A DNA stretch of 64,000 bases from CPC320 sp002336405 (GTDB lineage Bacteria; Pseudomonadota; Alphaproteobacteria; Rhodobacterales; Rhodobacteraceae), in the NCBI GenBank assembly GCA_949372595.1, contig CASIAN010000003.1, forward strand, positions 1-64,000. Direction: 5' to 3'. The stretch's first letter is position 1. Every line of letters starts with the position of its first letter. The position numbers and the translations under genes were made by a program. Shown piece after piece: positions 55,662 through 64,000 of the stretch. The notes under the pieces are model-generated. The model was not told where the DNA came from and did no database searches. It saw only the letters and a list, made by a program, of their open reading frames with translations.

Positions 55662-56771
55662 TTAATTATCCTGACCCAGCTTTGGCGAGGGCCGGTGAAG
55701 CGACAAATCCGCATCCGACATCCGGATCGGGGAGCGCACTCCGGGAATGCCATCAAGCGCGATCTGCATGCCGCGGGCCTGCACTTGCGGATCGTCAAAC
55801 ACCTCACGCAGATCATTGATCGGGCCAGCCGGCACATTCTCGGCCTCGCAGGCTGCCAGCAGATCGGATTTGCTGCGCAGACGCGTGGCGGCCATGAGCC
55901 GCGCAATCATATCCTCACGGTTGGCCACACGGTTGGTATTTTTTAGAAACTCAGGGGCCGCGGCCATATCAGCCAGACCCAGCAGCGCACAAAGACGCTG
56001 GTATTGCCCATCATTGCCCGTGGCGATGATAATATGCCCGTCGCTGCAGTCAAACACCTGATAGGGCGTCAGGTTGGGATGATAATTTCCCGTGCGTGCC
56101 GGAGGCGTGCCGGTGGTCAGATAATTCATCGCCTGATTGGCGGTGACCGAAACCGCCACATCCAGCAGCGCCATATCGATATGCTGGCCCAAACCGGTGG
56201 TTTGGCGCTGATGCACCGCCGCCAGAATGGCTGTTGTGGCATACACACCGGTAAAAATATCAGTGATCGCGACACCTGCACGCTGTGGCGCGCCATCCGG
56301 CTCTCCGGTGATCGACATCAAGCCCGACATGCCTTGAATGATATAATCATACCCGGCGCGGTGTGCATAGGGACCGGTCTGGCCGAAGCCGGTGATCGAG
56401 CAATAGATCAGCCTTGGATTGAGGATTTTCAAACTATCGTAATCCAGACCGTATTTTGCCAGGCCGCCCAGTTTGAAATTCTCGATCACAATATCGGCAT
56501 CTGCCAGCAAAGCCCGCAACTCTGTCTGGCCTTCAGACGTACGAAAATCAATGGTCACACTGGCCTTGCCACGGTTGCAGCCGTGAAAATAAGCCGCCGA
56601 TGTCTCACCGTCATGCTCGATAAAGGGGGGGCCCCACTGGCGGGTGTCATCGCCTTGCGGCGATTCGACCTTGACCACCTCAGCCCCAAGATCGGCTAAT
56701 GTCTGCCCAGCCCAAGGTCCGGCCAGAATGCGTGCCAATTCTATAACCTTTAAGCCTGACAGCGACGACAC
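55662..56771 (-). CDS. CaiB/BaiF-family (class III) CoA transferase
   Basis: 369 residues. LKVIELARILAGPWAGQTLADLGAEVVKVE is split over the first 35 residues. RGKASVTIDFR and SITGFGQTGPYAHRAGYDYIIQGMSGLM are further family blocks. The catalytic Asp is in the DMALLDV segment. It moves CoA between carboxylic acids; the substrate is not shown. It starts with GTG sharing one base with the stop of the dsbA-like gene (TAGTG). Confidence 0.9.
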   Translation of the reverse strand: MSSLSGLKVIELARILAGPWAGQTLADLGAEVVKVESPQGDDTRQWGPPFIEHDGETSAAYFHGCNRGKASVTIDFRTSEGQTELRALLADADIVIENFKLGGLAKYGLDYDSLKILNPRLIYCSITGFGQTGPYAHRAGYDYIIQGMSGLMSITGEPDGAPQRAGVAITDIFTGVYATTAILAAVHQRQTTGLGQHIDMALLDVAVSVTANQAMNYLTTGTPPARTGNYHPNLTPYQVFDCSDGHIIIATGNDGQYQRLCALLGLADMAAAPEFLKNTNRVANREDMIARLMAATRLRSKSDLLAACEAENVPAGPINDLREVFDDPQVQARGMQIALDGIPGVRSPIRMSDADLSLHRPSPKLGQDN

Positions 56772-57412
56772 TATTTTGCCAACTGCGCGTCGATGATTTC
56801 CACCAGATCTTCATAGGACATATTGGCGTATTTTTCTCCATTGATTAGCAAAGTCGGGGTCGAAGAAATATCGTCGCGGGAGGTGTTTTCTTTGAACCAA
56901 CCCACCAGAGCTGTGATTTTGTCACTGTCGGTCAGGCAGCTCTCCAATGTATCATCATCCAAACCGGCCAATCGGCCGATCTTACGCAGCTCGTTGGCCA
57001 CCGCTACATCACTGCCGGCACGGGCCCATTCCTTCTGGCCTTTGAAAATAAGGTCTGCGATCCCAAAAAACCGCTCCTGTCCCCCACAGCGGGCAATCAG
57101 CGACGACCAGACACCCACTTTGTCAAAATATACCTCGCGAAATACAAATTTAATTTTGCCGGTGTCGATGTAGTCTTTTTTCAGCTTTTTATAGGGACCG
57201 GCATGAAACGATGCACAATGCGGGCAGGTAAACGATGCATATTCAATCACAGTCACGCTGGCATCCGCATTGCCCACCATCATGTCGGGAATCACACCCT
57301 CAGAGGCCGTTTTTGTTTCGGCCGCGGCACTAAGGCCCCCTTGAGTGATCAGCCAGCCACCAACAATAAACGGTGCCAGCAAGGCAATGACAAGTGAGAG
57401 CAAACGCGACAT
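56771..57412 (-). CDS. DsbA-family thiol-disulfide protein
   Basis: 213 residues with an N-terminal membrane anchor or signal (about 5-30). The thioredoxin fold has YASFTCPHCASFHAG with the CPHC active site and the SSTPTLLINGEKY cis-Pro loop. It catalyses or isomerises disulfides in the periplasm. It lies 12 bases downstream of DUF721 and is the usual smc neighbour in this family of genomes. Confidence 0.92.
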   Translation of the reverse strand: MSRLLSLVIALLAPFIVGGWLITQGGLSAAAETKTASEGVIPDMMVGNADASVTVIEYASFTCPHCASFHAGPYKKLKKDYIDTGKIKFVFREVYFDKVGVWSSLIARCGGQERFFGIADLIFKGQKEWARAGSDVAVANELRKIGRLAGLDDDTLESCLTDSDKITALVGWFKENTSRDDISSTPTLLINGEKYANMSYEDLVEIIDAQLAK

Positions 57413-57424
57413 AAGGGATACCTT

Positions 57425-57946
57425 TCAGGTTTGGACAATTGTTTTTTCTTTGGATAGAACGTTTTTGCCCAAAGTTTCAAGCGCATGGCGCAAGCCATCA
57501 TCCTGAACCGTACACGCGGCCTCACTGGCGGCACGTGCAATCACCGGATCATTTACCGGCTTGGGCGCAGAGGATTTGGCCGGCTCAAAACTGACCTGAC
57601 CCTCACAAAACCCGGTGGGTGCGGTCTGCGTGATCCGTATTTTCGAGATCGCACTATAGCCGTAGACCGCGTTTATCTTTTCTCGCAGCTTTTCTTTCTG
57701 CATCTCCAACATGGGCGCCTGCGCCCCCGTGGTCAGCAAGCTCAGTGTCGCACCAAACCCCTGACGGCCATATTTGACCTCGACCGGTCGGGAGATTGCC
57801 GCAATATGTGCGCCGGCAATCTCGGCCCAATGGGTCAAAAGCCGGGTCTGCGCAAAGCCACGCGTCTCGCTCACCGATCTGATGCTTTTTTGCAGCAGTT
57901 TGCCGGTTCGGGCAAAACCTTTGGTACTGGTGCGGCGCTTGGACAT
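57425..57946 (-). CDS. DUF721 (DciA-like) protein
   Basis: 173 residues. The DUF721 core reads TRLLTHWAEIAGAHIAAISRPVEV and the LREKINAVYGYSAISKIRI segment. DciA, of this family, loads the DnaB helicase in bacteria lacking DnaC; that role is possible but not shown. The ATG at 57946 follows GAAAGAAAAC. It is divergent from mutY with 17 bases between the first possible starts. Confidence 0.85.
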   Translation of the reverse strand: MSKRRTSTKGFARTGKLLQKSIRSVSETRGFAQTRLLTHWAEIAGAHIAAISRPVEVKYGRQGFGATLSLLTTGAQAPMLEMQKEKLREKINAVYGYSAISKIRITQTAPTGFCEGQVSFEPAKSSAPKPVNDPVIARAASEAACTVQDDGLRHALETLGKNVLSKEKTIVQT

Positions 57947-58029
57947 GTGTTTTCTTTCAACCGATGTATGGTATTGTAACGTGCATAACGCCGGGTGCCA
58001 GTCAATTAACCAAATGGGAACGATCAAGA

Positions 58030-59088
58030 TTGCGTGAGCCATCAAACTCCGAGACGCTGCTATCGTGGTATGACCGTCATGCTCGCGAAATGCCCTGGCG
58101 CGTCGGGCCGGCGCAACGGCGGGATGGCCAACAGCCAGACCCCTACAAAATTTGGCTGTCAGAGGTGATGTTGCAACAAACCACTGTCGCCGCCGTTAAG
58201 GCATATTTTCTGCGCTTCATCAGTCTCTGGCCCACTGTTACCGCGCTTGCGGCGGCCAAAGATGGCGACGTAATGGCTGCCTGGGCCGGTCTGGGTTACT
58301 ACGCCCGCGCGCGCAACCTGTTGAAATGTGCCCGCGCGGTGGTCACCGATCACCACGGGGTCTTTCCCACCAGCCGAGAGGCTCTGCTGTCGCTGCCGGG
58401 TATTGGACCTTATACCGCATCAGCGATTGCCTCAATTGCCTTTGATCAGCCCGAAACTGTGGTTGACGGTAATGTAGAACGGGTGATGGCGCGTTTGTAT
58501 GATATCCACACGCCCTTGCCCTCAGCCAAACCAGAGTTGACCCGACAGGCCACGGGTCTGACCCCAAACAAACGGCCGGGCGATTATGCACAGGCAGTGA
58601 TGGATCTCGGGGCGACCTTATGCACCCCGCGGTCACCCGCCTGCGGTGTTTGCCCCTGGCACTCACCCTGCGTTGCCCGCAGAAATGGCACGCAAGCCCA
58701 GCTCCCAAAAAAAACACCCAAAAAACCAAAACCGATAAGATACGGCATTGCCTATATCGCAAGACGCGCCGATGGCGCCTATCTTCTGGAAAGACGGCCC
58801 GACAAGGGTCTGCTGGGTGGCATGCTGGGATGGCCCGGGTCAGATTGGAGATCAGACTGGAGCGATGCCCCGATAGAACGCGCCCCGTTCGTGGCAGAAT
58901 GGACAACCATCGCCACCGAAGCTCGCCATACTTTCACCCATTTTCACCTGCGACTTTTAGTCAAAACAGCACTGGTACCGAACGGCTGCCAAACCGCCTG
59001 CGGCAGTTTTTTACCAGCCAAGGATTTCCGGCGCTCCGATCTGCCCACCGTGATGCGCAAAGCATTTGATTTAACGCAATCTCCCTAA
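58030..59088 (+). CDS. mutY: A/G-specific adenine glycosylase
   Basis: 352 residues. The catalytic Glu is in SEVMLQQTTV, the helix-hairpin-helix in LLSLPGIGPYTASAI, the catalytic Asp in VVDGNVERVMARL, and the iron-sulfur Cys pattern CTPRSPACGVCPWHSPC matches CX6CX2CX5C. A Nudix-like C-terminal domain (GIAYIARRADGAYLLERRP) recognises 8-oxoG. It removes A opposite 8-oxoG. The TTG at 58030 is chosen because relatives start at this MREP-like point; an ATG at 57964 would add 22 residues. Confidence 0.93.
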   Translation: MREPSNSETLLSWYDRHAREMPWRVGPAQRRDGQQPDPYKIWLSEVMLQQTTVAAVKAYFLRFISLWPTVTALAAAKDGDVMAAWAGLGYYARARNLLKCARAVVTDHHGVFPTSREALLSLPGIGPYTASAIASIAFDQPETVVDGNVERVMARLYDIHTPLPSAKPELTRQATGLTPNKRPGDYAQAVMDLGATLCTPRSPACGVCPWHSPCVARRNGTQAQLPKKTPKKPKPIRYGIAYIARRADGAYLLERRPDKGLLGGMLGWPGSDWRSDWSDAPIERAPFVAEWTTIATEARHTFTHFHLRLLVKTALVPNGCQTACGSFLPAKDFRRSDLPTVMRKAFDLTQSP

Positions 59089-59177
59089 TGGAACTTGCCG
59101 TTGCCTGCGATGCCAGAGCTATGTAGTATTGGGGATGAATTTATTGTATTGAAGACAAAAATCCACCGGATGGTTTC

Positions 59178-60311
59178 ATGAGCTCTGCGCACCAAATCGA
59201 AAAATTTACGGCGATGTTGCCCTATGCAACGTCGCTCGCCTTGTTTCCAATCGCTTGGTACAGCAGTCTGGCAGGCGGTTGGACGGTTGTGTTATTACCG
59301 CTGATCGGGTGGTTTTTATTTTCACTGGGCGACGCCATTCTCGGGCTTAACGTGCGAAACGCCGATACCAGCACGCCAGACCACCGGCTGGTGTGGTACC
59401 GGCGGCTGACCATCATTTGGGTGCCTTTACAAATGATCACCCTATTTGGAATTATCTGGATTGCCACCTCATCTGATCATCTTGGCACTCTCGAGAAAAT
59501 CTGCCTGTTTTTTGGCCTTGGTGTTATTACTGGCACCATTGGCATCAATTACAGCCACGAACTGATGCATAAAAAGAGCAGAACAGAGCGGCGGCTTTCG
59601 GATATTCTGCTGGCGATGGTGCTGTATTCACATTTTAAATCTGAACATCTGCTGGTGCACCACAGCTACATCGGCACCCCGCGCGACGCAGTCACCGCGC
59701 GCTACAATGAAAGCTTTTTCCGATTTTTCATACGGGTAATCCCGCAATCTCTGCGCTCTAGTTTTGCGGCAGAAAAAGCCATGCTCTCCCGAAAAAATTT
59801 GCCGTGGACGGATCTGAGCAACCCGTTTTTCCGCTATTGGGCACTTCAGGTGGCAATGATTTTACTGGCGCTTGTGCTGGGGGGCTGGGCTGGGCTGGGG
59901 CTGTTTCTATGGCAGGCCTTTATCGCGGTCTGGCAATTGGAACTGATCAATTACATTGAGCATTATGGCCTGACCCGTAAACACTTGGGCAACGGCAAAT
60001 ATGAAACCGTTGGGGCCCATCACAGCTGGAATGCGGCGCATATGGCCTCAAACTGGCTATTGATCAATCTACAGCGCCACTCGGACCACCACATCAAACC
60101 GGAACGCCGCTTTCCACTGCTGCAAAATCACGATGAGACCAGCGCGCCACAGTTGCCATACGGCTATCATATCATGACAATCTTTGCGATGATCCCGTCG
60201 CTTTGGCGGCGCAGTATGAACCCAAGGGTACAGCAGTGGCGTAAAATGTATTATCCCGAAATCACCAATTGGACGCCCTATAACAAAGCGCTCAACCCGG
60301 TGCCACGTTAG
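59178..60311 (+). CDS. alkB: Alkane 1-monooxygenase (AlkB family)
   Basis: 377 residues with about six membrane helices. The diiron His boxes are complete: HELMH (127-131), EHLLVHH (156-162), NYIEHYG (258-264) and LQRHSDHH (298-305). It hydroxylates the terminal carbon of alkanes using O2 and electrons from rubredoxin. No rubredoxin or reductase gene is adjacent. The short AlkB here has no fused rubredoxin. Place downstream of mutY is frequent in the Roseobacter group. Confidence 0.93.
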   Translation: MSSAHQIEKFTAMLPYATSLALFPIAWYSSLAGGWTVVLLPLIGWFLFSLGDAILGLNVRNADTSTPDHRLVWYRRLTIIWVPLQMITLFGIIWIATSSDHLGTLEKICLFFGLGVITGTIGINYSHELMHKKSRTERRLSDILLAMVLYSHFKSEHLLVHHSYIGTPRDAVTARYNESFFRFFIRVIPQSLRSSFAAEKAMLSRKNLPWTDLSNPFFRYWALQVAMILLALVLGGWAGLGLFLWQAFIAVWQLELINYIEHYGLTRKHLGNGKYETVGAHHSWNAAHMASNWLLINLQRHSDHHIKPERRFPLLQNHDETSAPQLPYGYHIMTIFAMIPSLWRRSMNPRVQQWRKMYYPEITNWTPYNKALNPVPR

Positions 60312-61636
60312 CCCAGTACGGTCTCGGCGGCAGCGCCAAGACGCAAAAGATGCGGCTCGCCATTGGCCTTGCCGATCAACATCATCCCACAACTTGGCGT
60401 GCCAGTGGGCAGTGTCAGGGCCGACACCCCCATTAAATTGCCAATGCGCGTGTTGCGCAGCGTGAGCAAATTAGCCGTTTTATAATATTCGTCTTCCGTT
60501 TGCAGCCGCGCCAGCTTTGGCGGTAAATTGGCGGTGGTCGGTGCCAAAACCGCATCAAAGCCAGCCGTCGCCTCAGACCAAGCCCGCCGCGCGCACTCCA
60601 GCATTTGCCAAGCCGCTACATAATCTGCGGCACTATGCGCAGCCCCCGAACGGAACCGTAGCAGAATTTCGCTATACATCAGATCAGGGTTGGCTTCGAT
60701 TGTGTCTTTCCACGTGCCATAGGCCTCTGACGAAAACAAGATAGCCGACTGCGCCATCGCGTCTGATAATATAGGCACATCAAGCGGTATGATCTCGGCC
60801 CCCGCTGCGCGCAATTTCCCAACAGAGGCATCAAATGCCCCGCGTATCACATCATCCAAATCGTCCAGAGCGATTGTCTCAAGCAAACCAAACCGCGCAT
60901 TTGACAGATCGCTGGCCTGCAGATCGGCAGGTTTGCCCCCCTCAAGTGCCGCCAATAACAGCGCCGCATCTTCGACCGAGCGCGTCATCGGACCTGCGGT
61001 ATCGAACCGCGCCGCTAACGGCACAACGCCGTCGTTTGACAGCCGGCCTGCCGTGGTCTTGAGACCCACCAGATCATTCCACGCCGAGGGCACGCGCACC
61101 GATCCGCCAGTGTCCGACCCGATGGCAGCCGCCGCCAGCCCAAAAGCCACCGAAGCGGCAGCGCCAGAGGACGATCCACCAGGGGCCGCCTCGGCATCGT
61201 TGACACAAGGCGGCGTCGCAGTGATCGGATTAACCCCCAAACCTGAAAACGCCAGCTCTGATAAATGGGTTTTGCCCAGACACACCAATCCCGCTGCGGT
61301 GGCGTTGCGCAACACTTCGGCGTCAGCCTCAGGGATGCGGTCTTTCAACAGGGCCGTGCCTGCCTCAGTGGCGCAGCCTGCCGTGTCAAACAAATCCTTC
61401 CAACTGATCGGCACCCCATCAAGCGGCGACAAACGCAGACCGGCACGCGCGCGCGCGGCAGCCGCAGCCGCCTCAGCGCGGGCGCGGTCTGCCGTCACGC
61501 GTGCATAAATCCGGTCTTTTAACGGATGCGCTTGGATCGCGGCCAAATATGTCTCTGTCAACGTCACCGGATCAATCGACCCGTCCTCAATGCCACGTCC
61601 CAATTCCGCCGCCGTCATCTCCAGCCAGTTTTTCAT
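60308..61636 (-). CDS. Amidase-signature-family hydrolase
   Basis: 442 residues. The Ser-cisSer-Lys triad can be placed: Lys in PISWKDLFD, cis-Ser in GSDTGGSVRVP and the nucleophile Ser in the GGSSSGAAASVAFGLAAAAIG block. SNARFGLLET and AGAEIIPLDVPI are common in this group. The target (amide, allophanate-like or mandelamide-like) is unknown. It is a stand-alone enzyme, not GatA, as no gatB/gatC genes are nearby. It overlaps the alkB stop by 4 bases. Confidence 0.88.
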   Translation of the reverse strand: MKNWLEMTAAELGRGIEDGSIDPVTLTETYLAAIQAHPLKDRIYARVTADRARAEAAAAAARARAGLRLSPLDGVPISWKDLFDTAGCATEAGTALLKDRIPEADAEVLRNATAAGLVCLGKTHLSELAFSGLGVNPITATPPCVNDAEAAPGGSSSGAAASVAFGLAAAAIGSDTGGSVRVPSAWNDLVGLKTTAGRLSNDGVVPLAARFDTAGPMTRSVEDAALLLAALEGGKPADLQASDLSNARFGLLETIALDDLDDVIRGAFDASVGKLRAAGAEIIPLDVPILSDAMAQSAILFSSEAYGTWKDTIEANPDLMYSEILLRFRSGAAHSAADYVAAWQMLECARRAWSEATAGFDAVLAPTTANLPPKLARLQTEDEYYKTANLLTLRNTRIGNLMGVSALTLPTGTPSCGMMLIGKANGEPHLLRLGAAAETVLG

Positions 61637-61717
61637 AATCCGCCTCCATTACATGAAAAAGACGGTAGCGTCAGCGCAACGCATGGACAATCCCGAATTC
61701 GTCTCCATATTCAGGGT

Positions 61718-62935
61718 ATGGAACATGATTGCGATATCGCCATTGTTGGGGGCGGCTTGAACGGACCGACTTTGGCACTGGCTGCAGCACAGGCCGGATT
61801 ACGGGTGATCGTGCTAGACGCCGCGCCGCATAATCCGCGCAAAAATACCAAGTTTGACGGCCGCGCCTATGCATTGGCACTGGCATCGAAACGGCTTATG
61901 GCAGCGGTCGGTGTCTGGGAGGGCATTGCCGAACATGCCGAGCCGATGTTACACATCCGCGTCAGTGACGGGCGCCTCGGCGCAGGGGCATCGCCTTTTT
62001 TTATCGATTTTGACCACGCCGAACTCGAAGAGGGGCCGATGGGCTATATGGTCGAAGACAGGCACCTGCGCCACGCACTGCAGGCCGCGATGCTGGCCAC
62101 GCCATCCATAGAGTATCGCATCGCAACCCGGGTCATTGCGCAATCCACCAGCTCCAAAGGCATGACCCTGTCGTTGGCCAATGACCAGAAGATCACAGCA
62201 CGCCTGCTGGTAGGCGCCGATGGGCGCCAAAGCGGCACCGCAGCCCGCGCCGGCATCACTTATACTGGCTGGCAATACGGTCAAACTGCGCTGGTCTGCG
62301 CGGTGCAACACGGCCGACCGCATGGCGGCGTGGCGCATCAGTTTTTTATGCCCACTGGCCCCTTGGCTGTTTTGCCACTCTCGGCAAAGCGCAGCGCGGT
62401 TGTCTGGAGCGAGCAAACCGACAGCGCCACGTTGATCAACGCGCTTGACGATGCGGCTTTTCTTGATGTTCTGCGGCCTAGATTTGGTGATTTCCTAGGG
62501 GATATTACGCTGGTGGGCGGGCGCTTCAGTTACCCGCTGGGAATGATGATTGCCAAAAGTTATATCGCGCCGAATGTGGCGCTGATCGGAGATGCGGCCC
62601 ATGGCGTTCATCCGATTGCAGGTCAGGGTTTGAACGCGGGGCTGCGCGATGTGGCGGCCCTTATACAGGTTCTATCCGAAGCCAAACAACGTGGTGAAGA
62701 TTTCGCATCGCAACCGGTTTTAGCCCGATATCAGCAATGGCGGCGCTTTGACGCCACAGCGTTAGCCGTAGCAACGGATGGTTTTAACCGTTTGTTTTCA
62801 AACGATAACCCTATTTTAAGGTTAGGGCGTAACCTGGGTATGGGTATGGTAAACGCACTCCCCGGTGTGCGCCGTGGTATTTTGCGTGAGGCGGCAGGGC
62901 TAACGGGGGAGCTGCCTGAGCTAATGCGTGGATAA
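61718..62935 (+). CDS. UbiH/UbiF/COQ6-family FAD hydroxylase (ubiquinone synthesis)
   Basis: 405 residues. The FAD-binding GGGLNGPTLALAAAQAGL is at the N-terminus, GRAYALALASKRLM follows, the ADGRQSGTA segment is the middle motif and the C-terminal GDAAHGVHPIAGQGLNAGLRDVAAL completes the family pattern. It adds an OH to the quinone ring. The exact ring position (UbiH, UbiF, UbiL) cannot be told. The ATG at 61718 has CAGGGT close before it; the frame is open upstream inside the amidase. Confidence 0.88.
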   Translation: MEHDCDIAIVGGGLNGPTLALAAAQAGLRVIVLDAAPHNPRKNTKFDGRAYALALASKRLMAAVGVWEGIAEHAEPMLHIRVSDGRLGAGASPFFIDFDHAELEEGPMGYMVEDRHLRHALQAAMLATPSIEYRIATRVIAQSTSSKGMTLSLANDQKITARLLVGADGRQSGTAARAGITYTGWQYGQTALVCAVQHGRPHGGVAHQFFMPTGPLAVLPLSAKRSAVVWSEQTDSATLINALDDAAFLDVLRPRFGDFLGDITLVGGRFSYPLGMMIAKSYIAPNVALIGDAAHGVHPIAGQGLNAGLRDVAALIQVLSEAKQRGEDFASQPVLARYQQWRRFDATALAVATDGFNRLFSNDNPILRLGRNLGMGMVNALPGVRRGILREAAGLTGELPELMRG

Positions 62936-62942
62936 GTCAAAC

Positions 62943-63122
62943 TTACTCAAGAGCGCGGGCCTCATCAATTAACATGACCGGAATACCGTTGCGGATCGGA
63001 AAGGCTAGATTTGCTGATTTGCTAATCAATTCCTGCGCCGCGGCATCGTAACTGAGCCGTGCGTGGGTTTTTGGGCAAATCAGCGCCTCTAACATGCGGC
63101 GGTCAAACTGCGGCTCACTCAC
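62943..63122 (-). CDS. Trm112-family zinc-ribbon-like protein (degenerate)
   Basis: 59 residues from GTG 63122 to TAA 62943. MLEALICPKTHARLSYD and NLAFPIRNGIPVMLIDEARAL match Trm112/UPF0434, small partners of methyltransferases. Only one of the expected cysteines (ICPK) is kept in the first knuckle, so zinc binding is doubtful. The GTG overlaps the stop of the Lon-domain gene upstream (GTGA), so translation is coupled. Confidence 0.85.
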   Translation of the reverse strand: MSEPQFDRRMLEALICPKTHARLSYDAAAQELISKSANLAFPIRNGIPVMLIDEARALE

Positions 63123-63763
63123 TGCAACAAACCCTGACTATCACCGCCACGCATGCTGTACTCGATCAGAGTGACCAAAGTCTCACGCCGCGTGGACAAC
63201 GACGGCGCCTCAAGCAACGCCTGCTTATCTTCGGGGGCGAAATCCAGCATCATCGAGAGCGAATTAATCAACAATTCGTCATCCGCTTCTTTCATCGTCT
63301 CCCAATCTGTCGCCAAATCGAGGGATTCGAAATACCGTGTCAGCAGCGCCATAAATTTCTTTCTGTTAAACTGCACATCCTGCTCGGTTTGGCCCAAATC
63401 GAGATCAAAACCGTCCCAAGTTACGCCACAGCGCCGGTACGGCGTAAAGCCTTCAATCTCGTTTTGAACACGAAACCTCGATTTCCCAGTAAGCGTCACC
63501 ATATACCGGCCATCTTCGGTTTCTGAAAATTGCGTCACCCTACCGGCACAACCGATCGCATGCAGCCTGTGGCCGGAGCGGCCTGGCACCTCATTTGGCT
63601 GGACCATTCCAATCAACCGTTGGGGCGTTTTGAGCGCATCATCCAGCATCGCGAGGTAGCGCGGCTCGAAGACATGCAACGGCAAACGCGAACGCGGCAG
63701 AAGAAGCACGTTCGATAATGGAAAAACAGGCAGTGAGTCGGGAAGGTCTATTGATGATTTCAT
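63119..63763 (-). CDS. Lon protease substrate-binding-domain protein
   Basis: 214 residues of the stand-alone LON N-terminal domain (PF02190): LPVFPLSNVLLLPRSRLPLHVFEPRYLAMLDDAL split over about 9-43, then GCAGRVTQF and YMVTLTGKSRFRV. There is no ATPase or protease domain. It may bind unfolded proteins or act as an adaptor. It lies between a thioredoxin/TPR gene and the Trm112-like gene, an order often seen in Rhodobacteraceae. Confidence 0.9.
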   Translation of the reverse strand: MKSSIDLPDSLPVFPLSNVLLLPRSRLPLHVFEPRYLAMLDDALKTPQRLIGMVQPNEVPGRSGHRLHAIGCAGRVTQFSETEDGRYMVTLTGKSRFRVQNEIEGFTPYRRCGVTWDGFDLDLGQTEQDVQFNRKKFMALLTRYFESLDLATDWETMKEADDELLINSLSMMLDFAPEDKQALLEAPSLSTRRETLVTLIEYSMRGGDSQGLLQ

Positions 63764-63804
63764 AATTCTTCATTTAGTTCAAAAAGCGGTTCAGGCAATC
63801 CGCT

Positions 63805-64000
63805 TTAAGCAAATATTAACGAGCTTAGGCGACGCCGCCCATTTAACACGACGGCATCCTCGGGTTTCAAAGCATCAAAAATAGTGAAAAGCTGCGCCTT
63901 GGCAGCACCTTCATTCCAGTCGCGGTCACGCCGAAACAGCTCGAGCAATTCATCAACGGCCGCCTGAGCGTCGCCAGTTGCGTGTAGGGCCTGCGCCAGA
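63805..64000 (-). CDS. 3' end of thioredoxin/TPR co-chaperone gene (YbbN/CnoX-like)
   Basis: The window edge cuts this gene. The visible 65 codons read HATGDAQAAVDELLELFRRDRDW, then EGAAKAQLFTIFDALKP and VVLNGRRRLSSLIFA before the TAA at 63805-63807. This helical tail with RRRLSS(L)(I/L)F is typical of YbbN-like proteins, which pair a thioredoxin domain with TPR repeats. The thioredoxin domain would lie outside the window. Confidence 0.8.
   Translation of the reverse strand, partial: LAQALHATGDAQAAVDELLELFRRDRDWNEGAAKAQLFTIFDALKPEDAVVLNGRRRLSSLIFA

Overview
The window is a chromosomal piece of an alphaproteobacterium of the Rhodobacteraceae (Roseobacter group). The case rests on gene families and gene order: ChvG/ChvI with HprK, RapZ, EIIA-Man and HPr beside pckA; an rpoZ-spoT-DUF2062-pdxJ-acpS-lepB-rnc-era-DUF1491-recO string; an Fo ATP synthase operon with duplicated b subunits (b and b'); a three-gene deformylase cluster with fmt; and methylsuccinyl-CoA dehydrogenase of the ethylmalonyl-CoA pathway. 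Base composition is moderate for the group. The species cannot be fixed from the sequence.

Region 1 (1-5.3 kb) is a decayed accessory segment ending at tRNA-Trp. It holds a 2OG-Fe(II) oxygenase pseudogene, an IS21-type istA pseudogene split by a complete IS481-family element (748-1758, CCTAGG target repeats), a second badly frameshifted IS481-type transposase, and an acyl-CoA thioesterase with one nonsense codon. The IS481 transposase is the only open reading frame here that looks intact.

Region 2 (5.3-27.5 kb) is ordinary chromosome: lipoprotein, parC, an SDR, a cobalamin adenosyltransferase, etfBA with 3-hydroxybutyryl-CoA dehydrogenase, an acyltransferase, the regulatory PTS/ChvGI cluster divergent from pckA, a poorly characterised regulator plus GNAT-like pair, an XRE regulator, a TauE-type permease, mcd and an acetolactate-synthase-like TPP enzyme. 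Electron-transferring flavoprotein, Mcd, 3-hydroxyacyl-CoA dehydrogenase and PEP carboxykinase together suggest growth on acetate- or fatty-acid-derived acetyl-CoA with gluconeogenesis.

Region 3 (27.5-37.5 kb) is the long minus-strand housekeeping operon running from rpoZ down to recO, with folK and a divergent NYN-domain gene at its head. A promoter-like site precedes rpoZ.

Region 4 (37.5-47 kb) starts with about 750 bases of doubtful coding content. It continues with DUF3429, methyltransferase, rnhA and Nudix genes (overlapping starts), fmt with three tandem deformylase genes (the third lacks the metal-site cysteine and catalytic glutamate), a PatB-type C-S lyase, cobD/cbiB and a lytic transglycosylase.

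Region 5 (47-64 kb) has smc, a GNAT, a FadR-type regulator, the Fo operon atpI-B-E-F'-F with a clear promoter and terminator, an ArsR regulator, a CaiB-type CoA transferase, a DsbA-like protein, DUF721, mutY, an AlkB-type monooxygenase, an amidase, a UbiH-family hydroxylase, a Trm112-like gene with a GTG start, a Lon-substrate-binding-domain protein and the 3' end of a thioredoxin/TPR gene cut by the window edge. No CRISPR array, rRNA, prophage or clear new defence system was seen.
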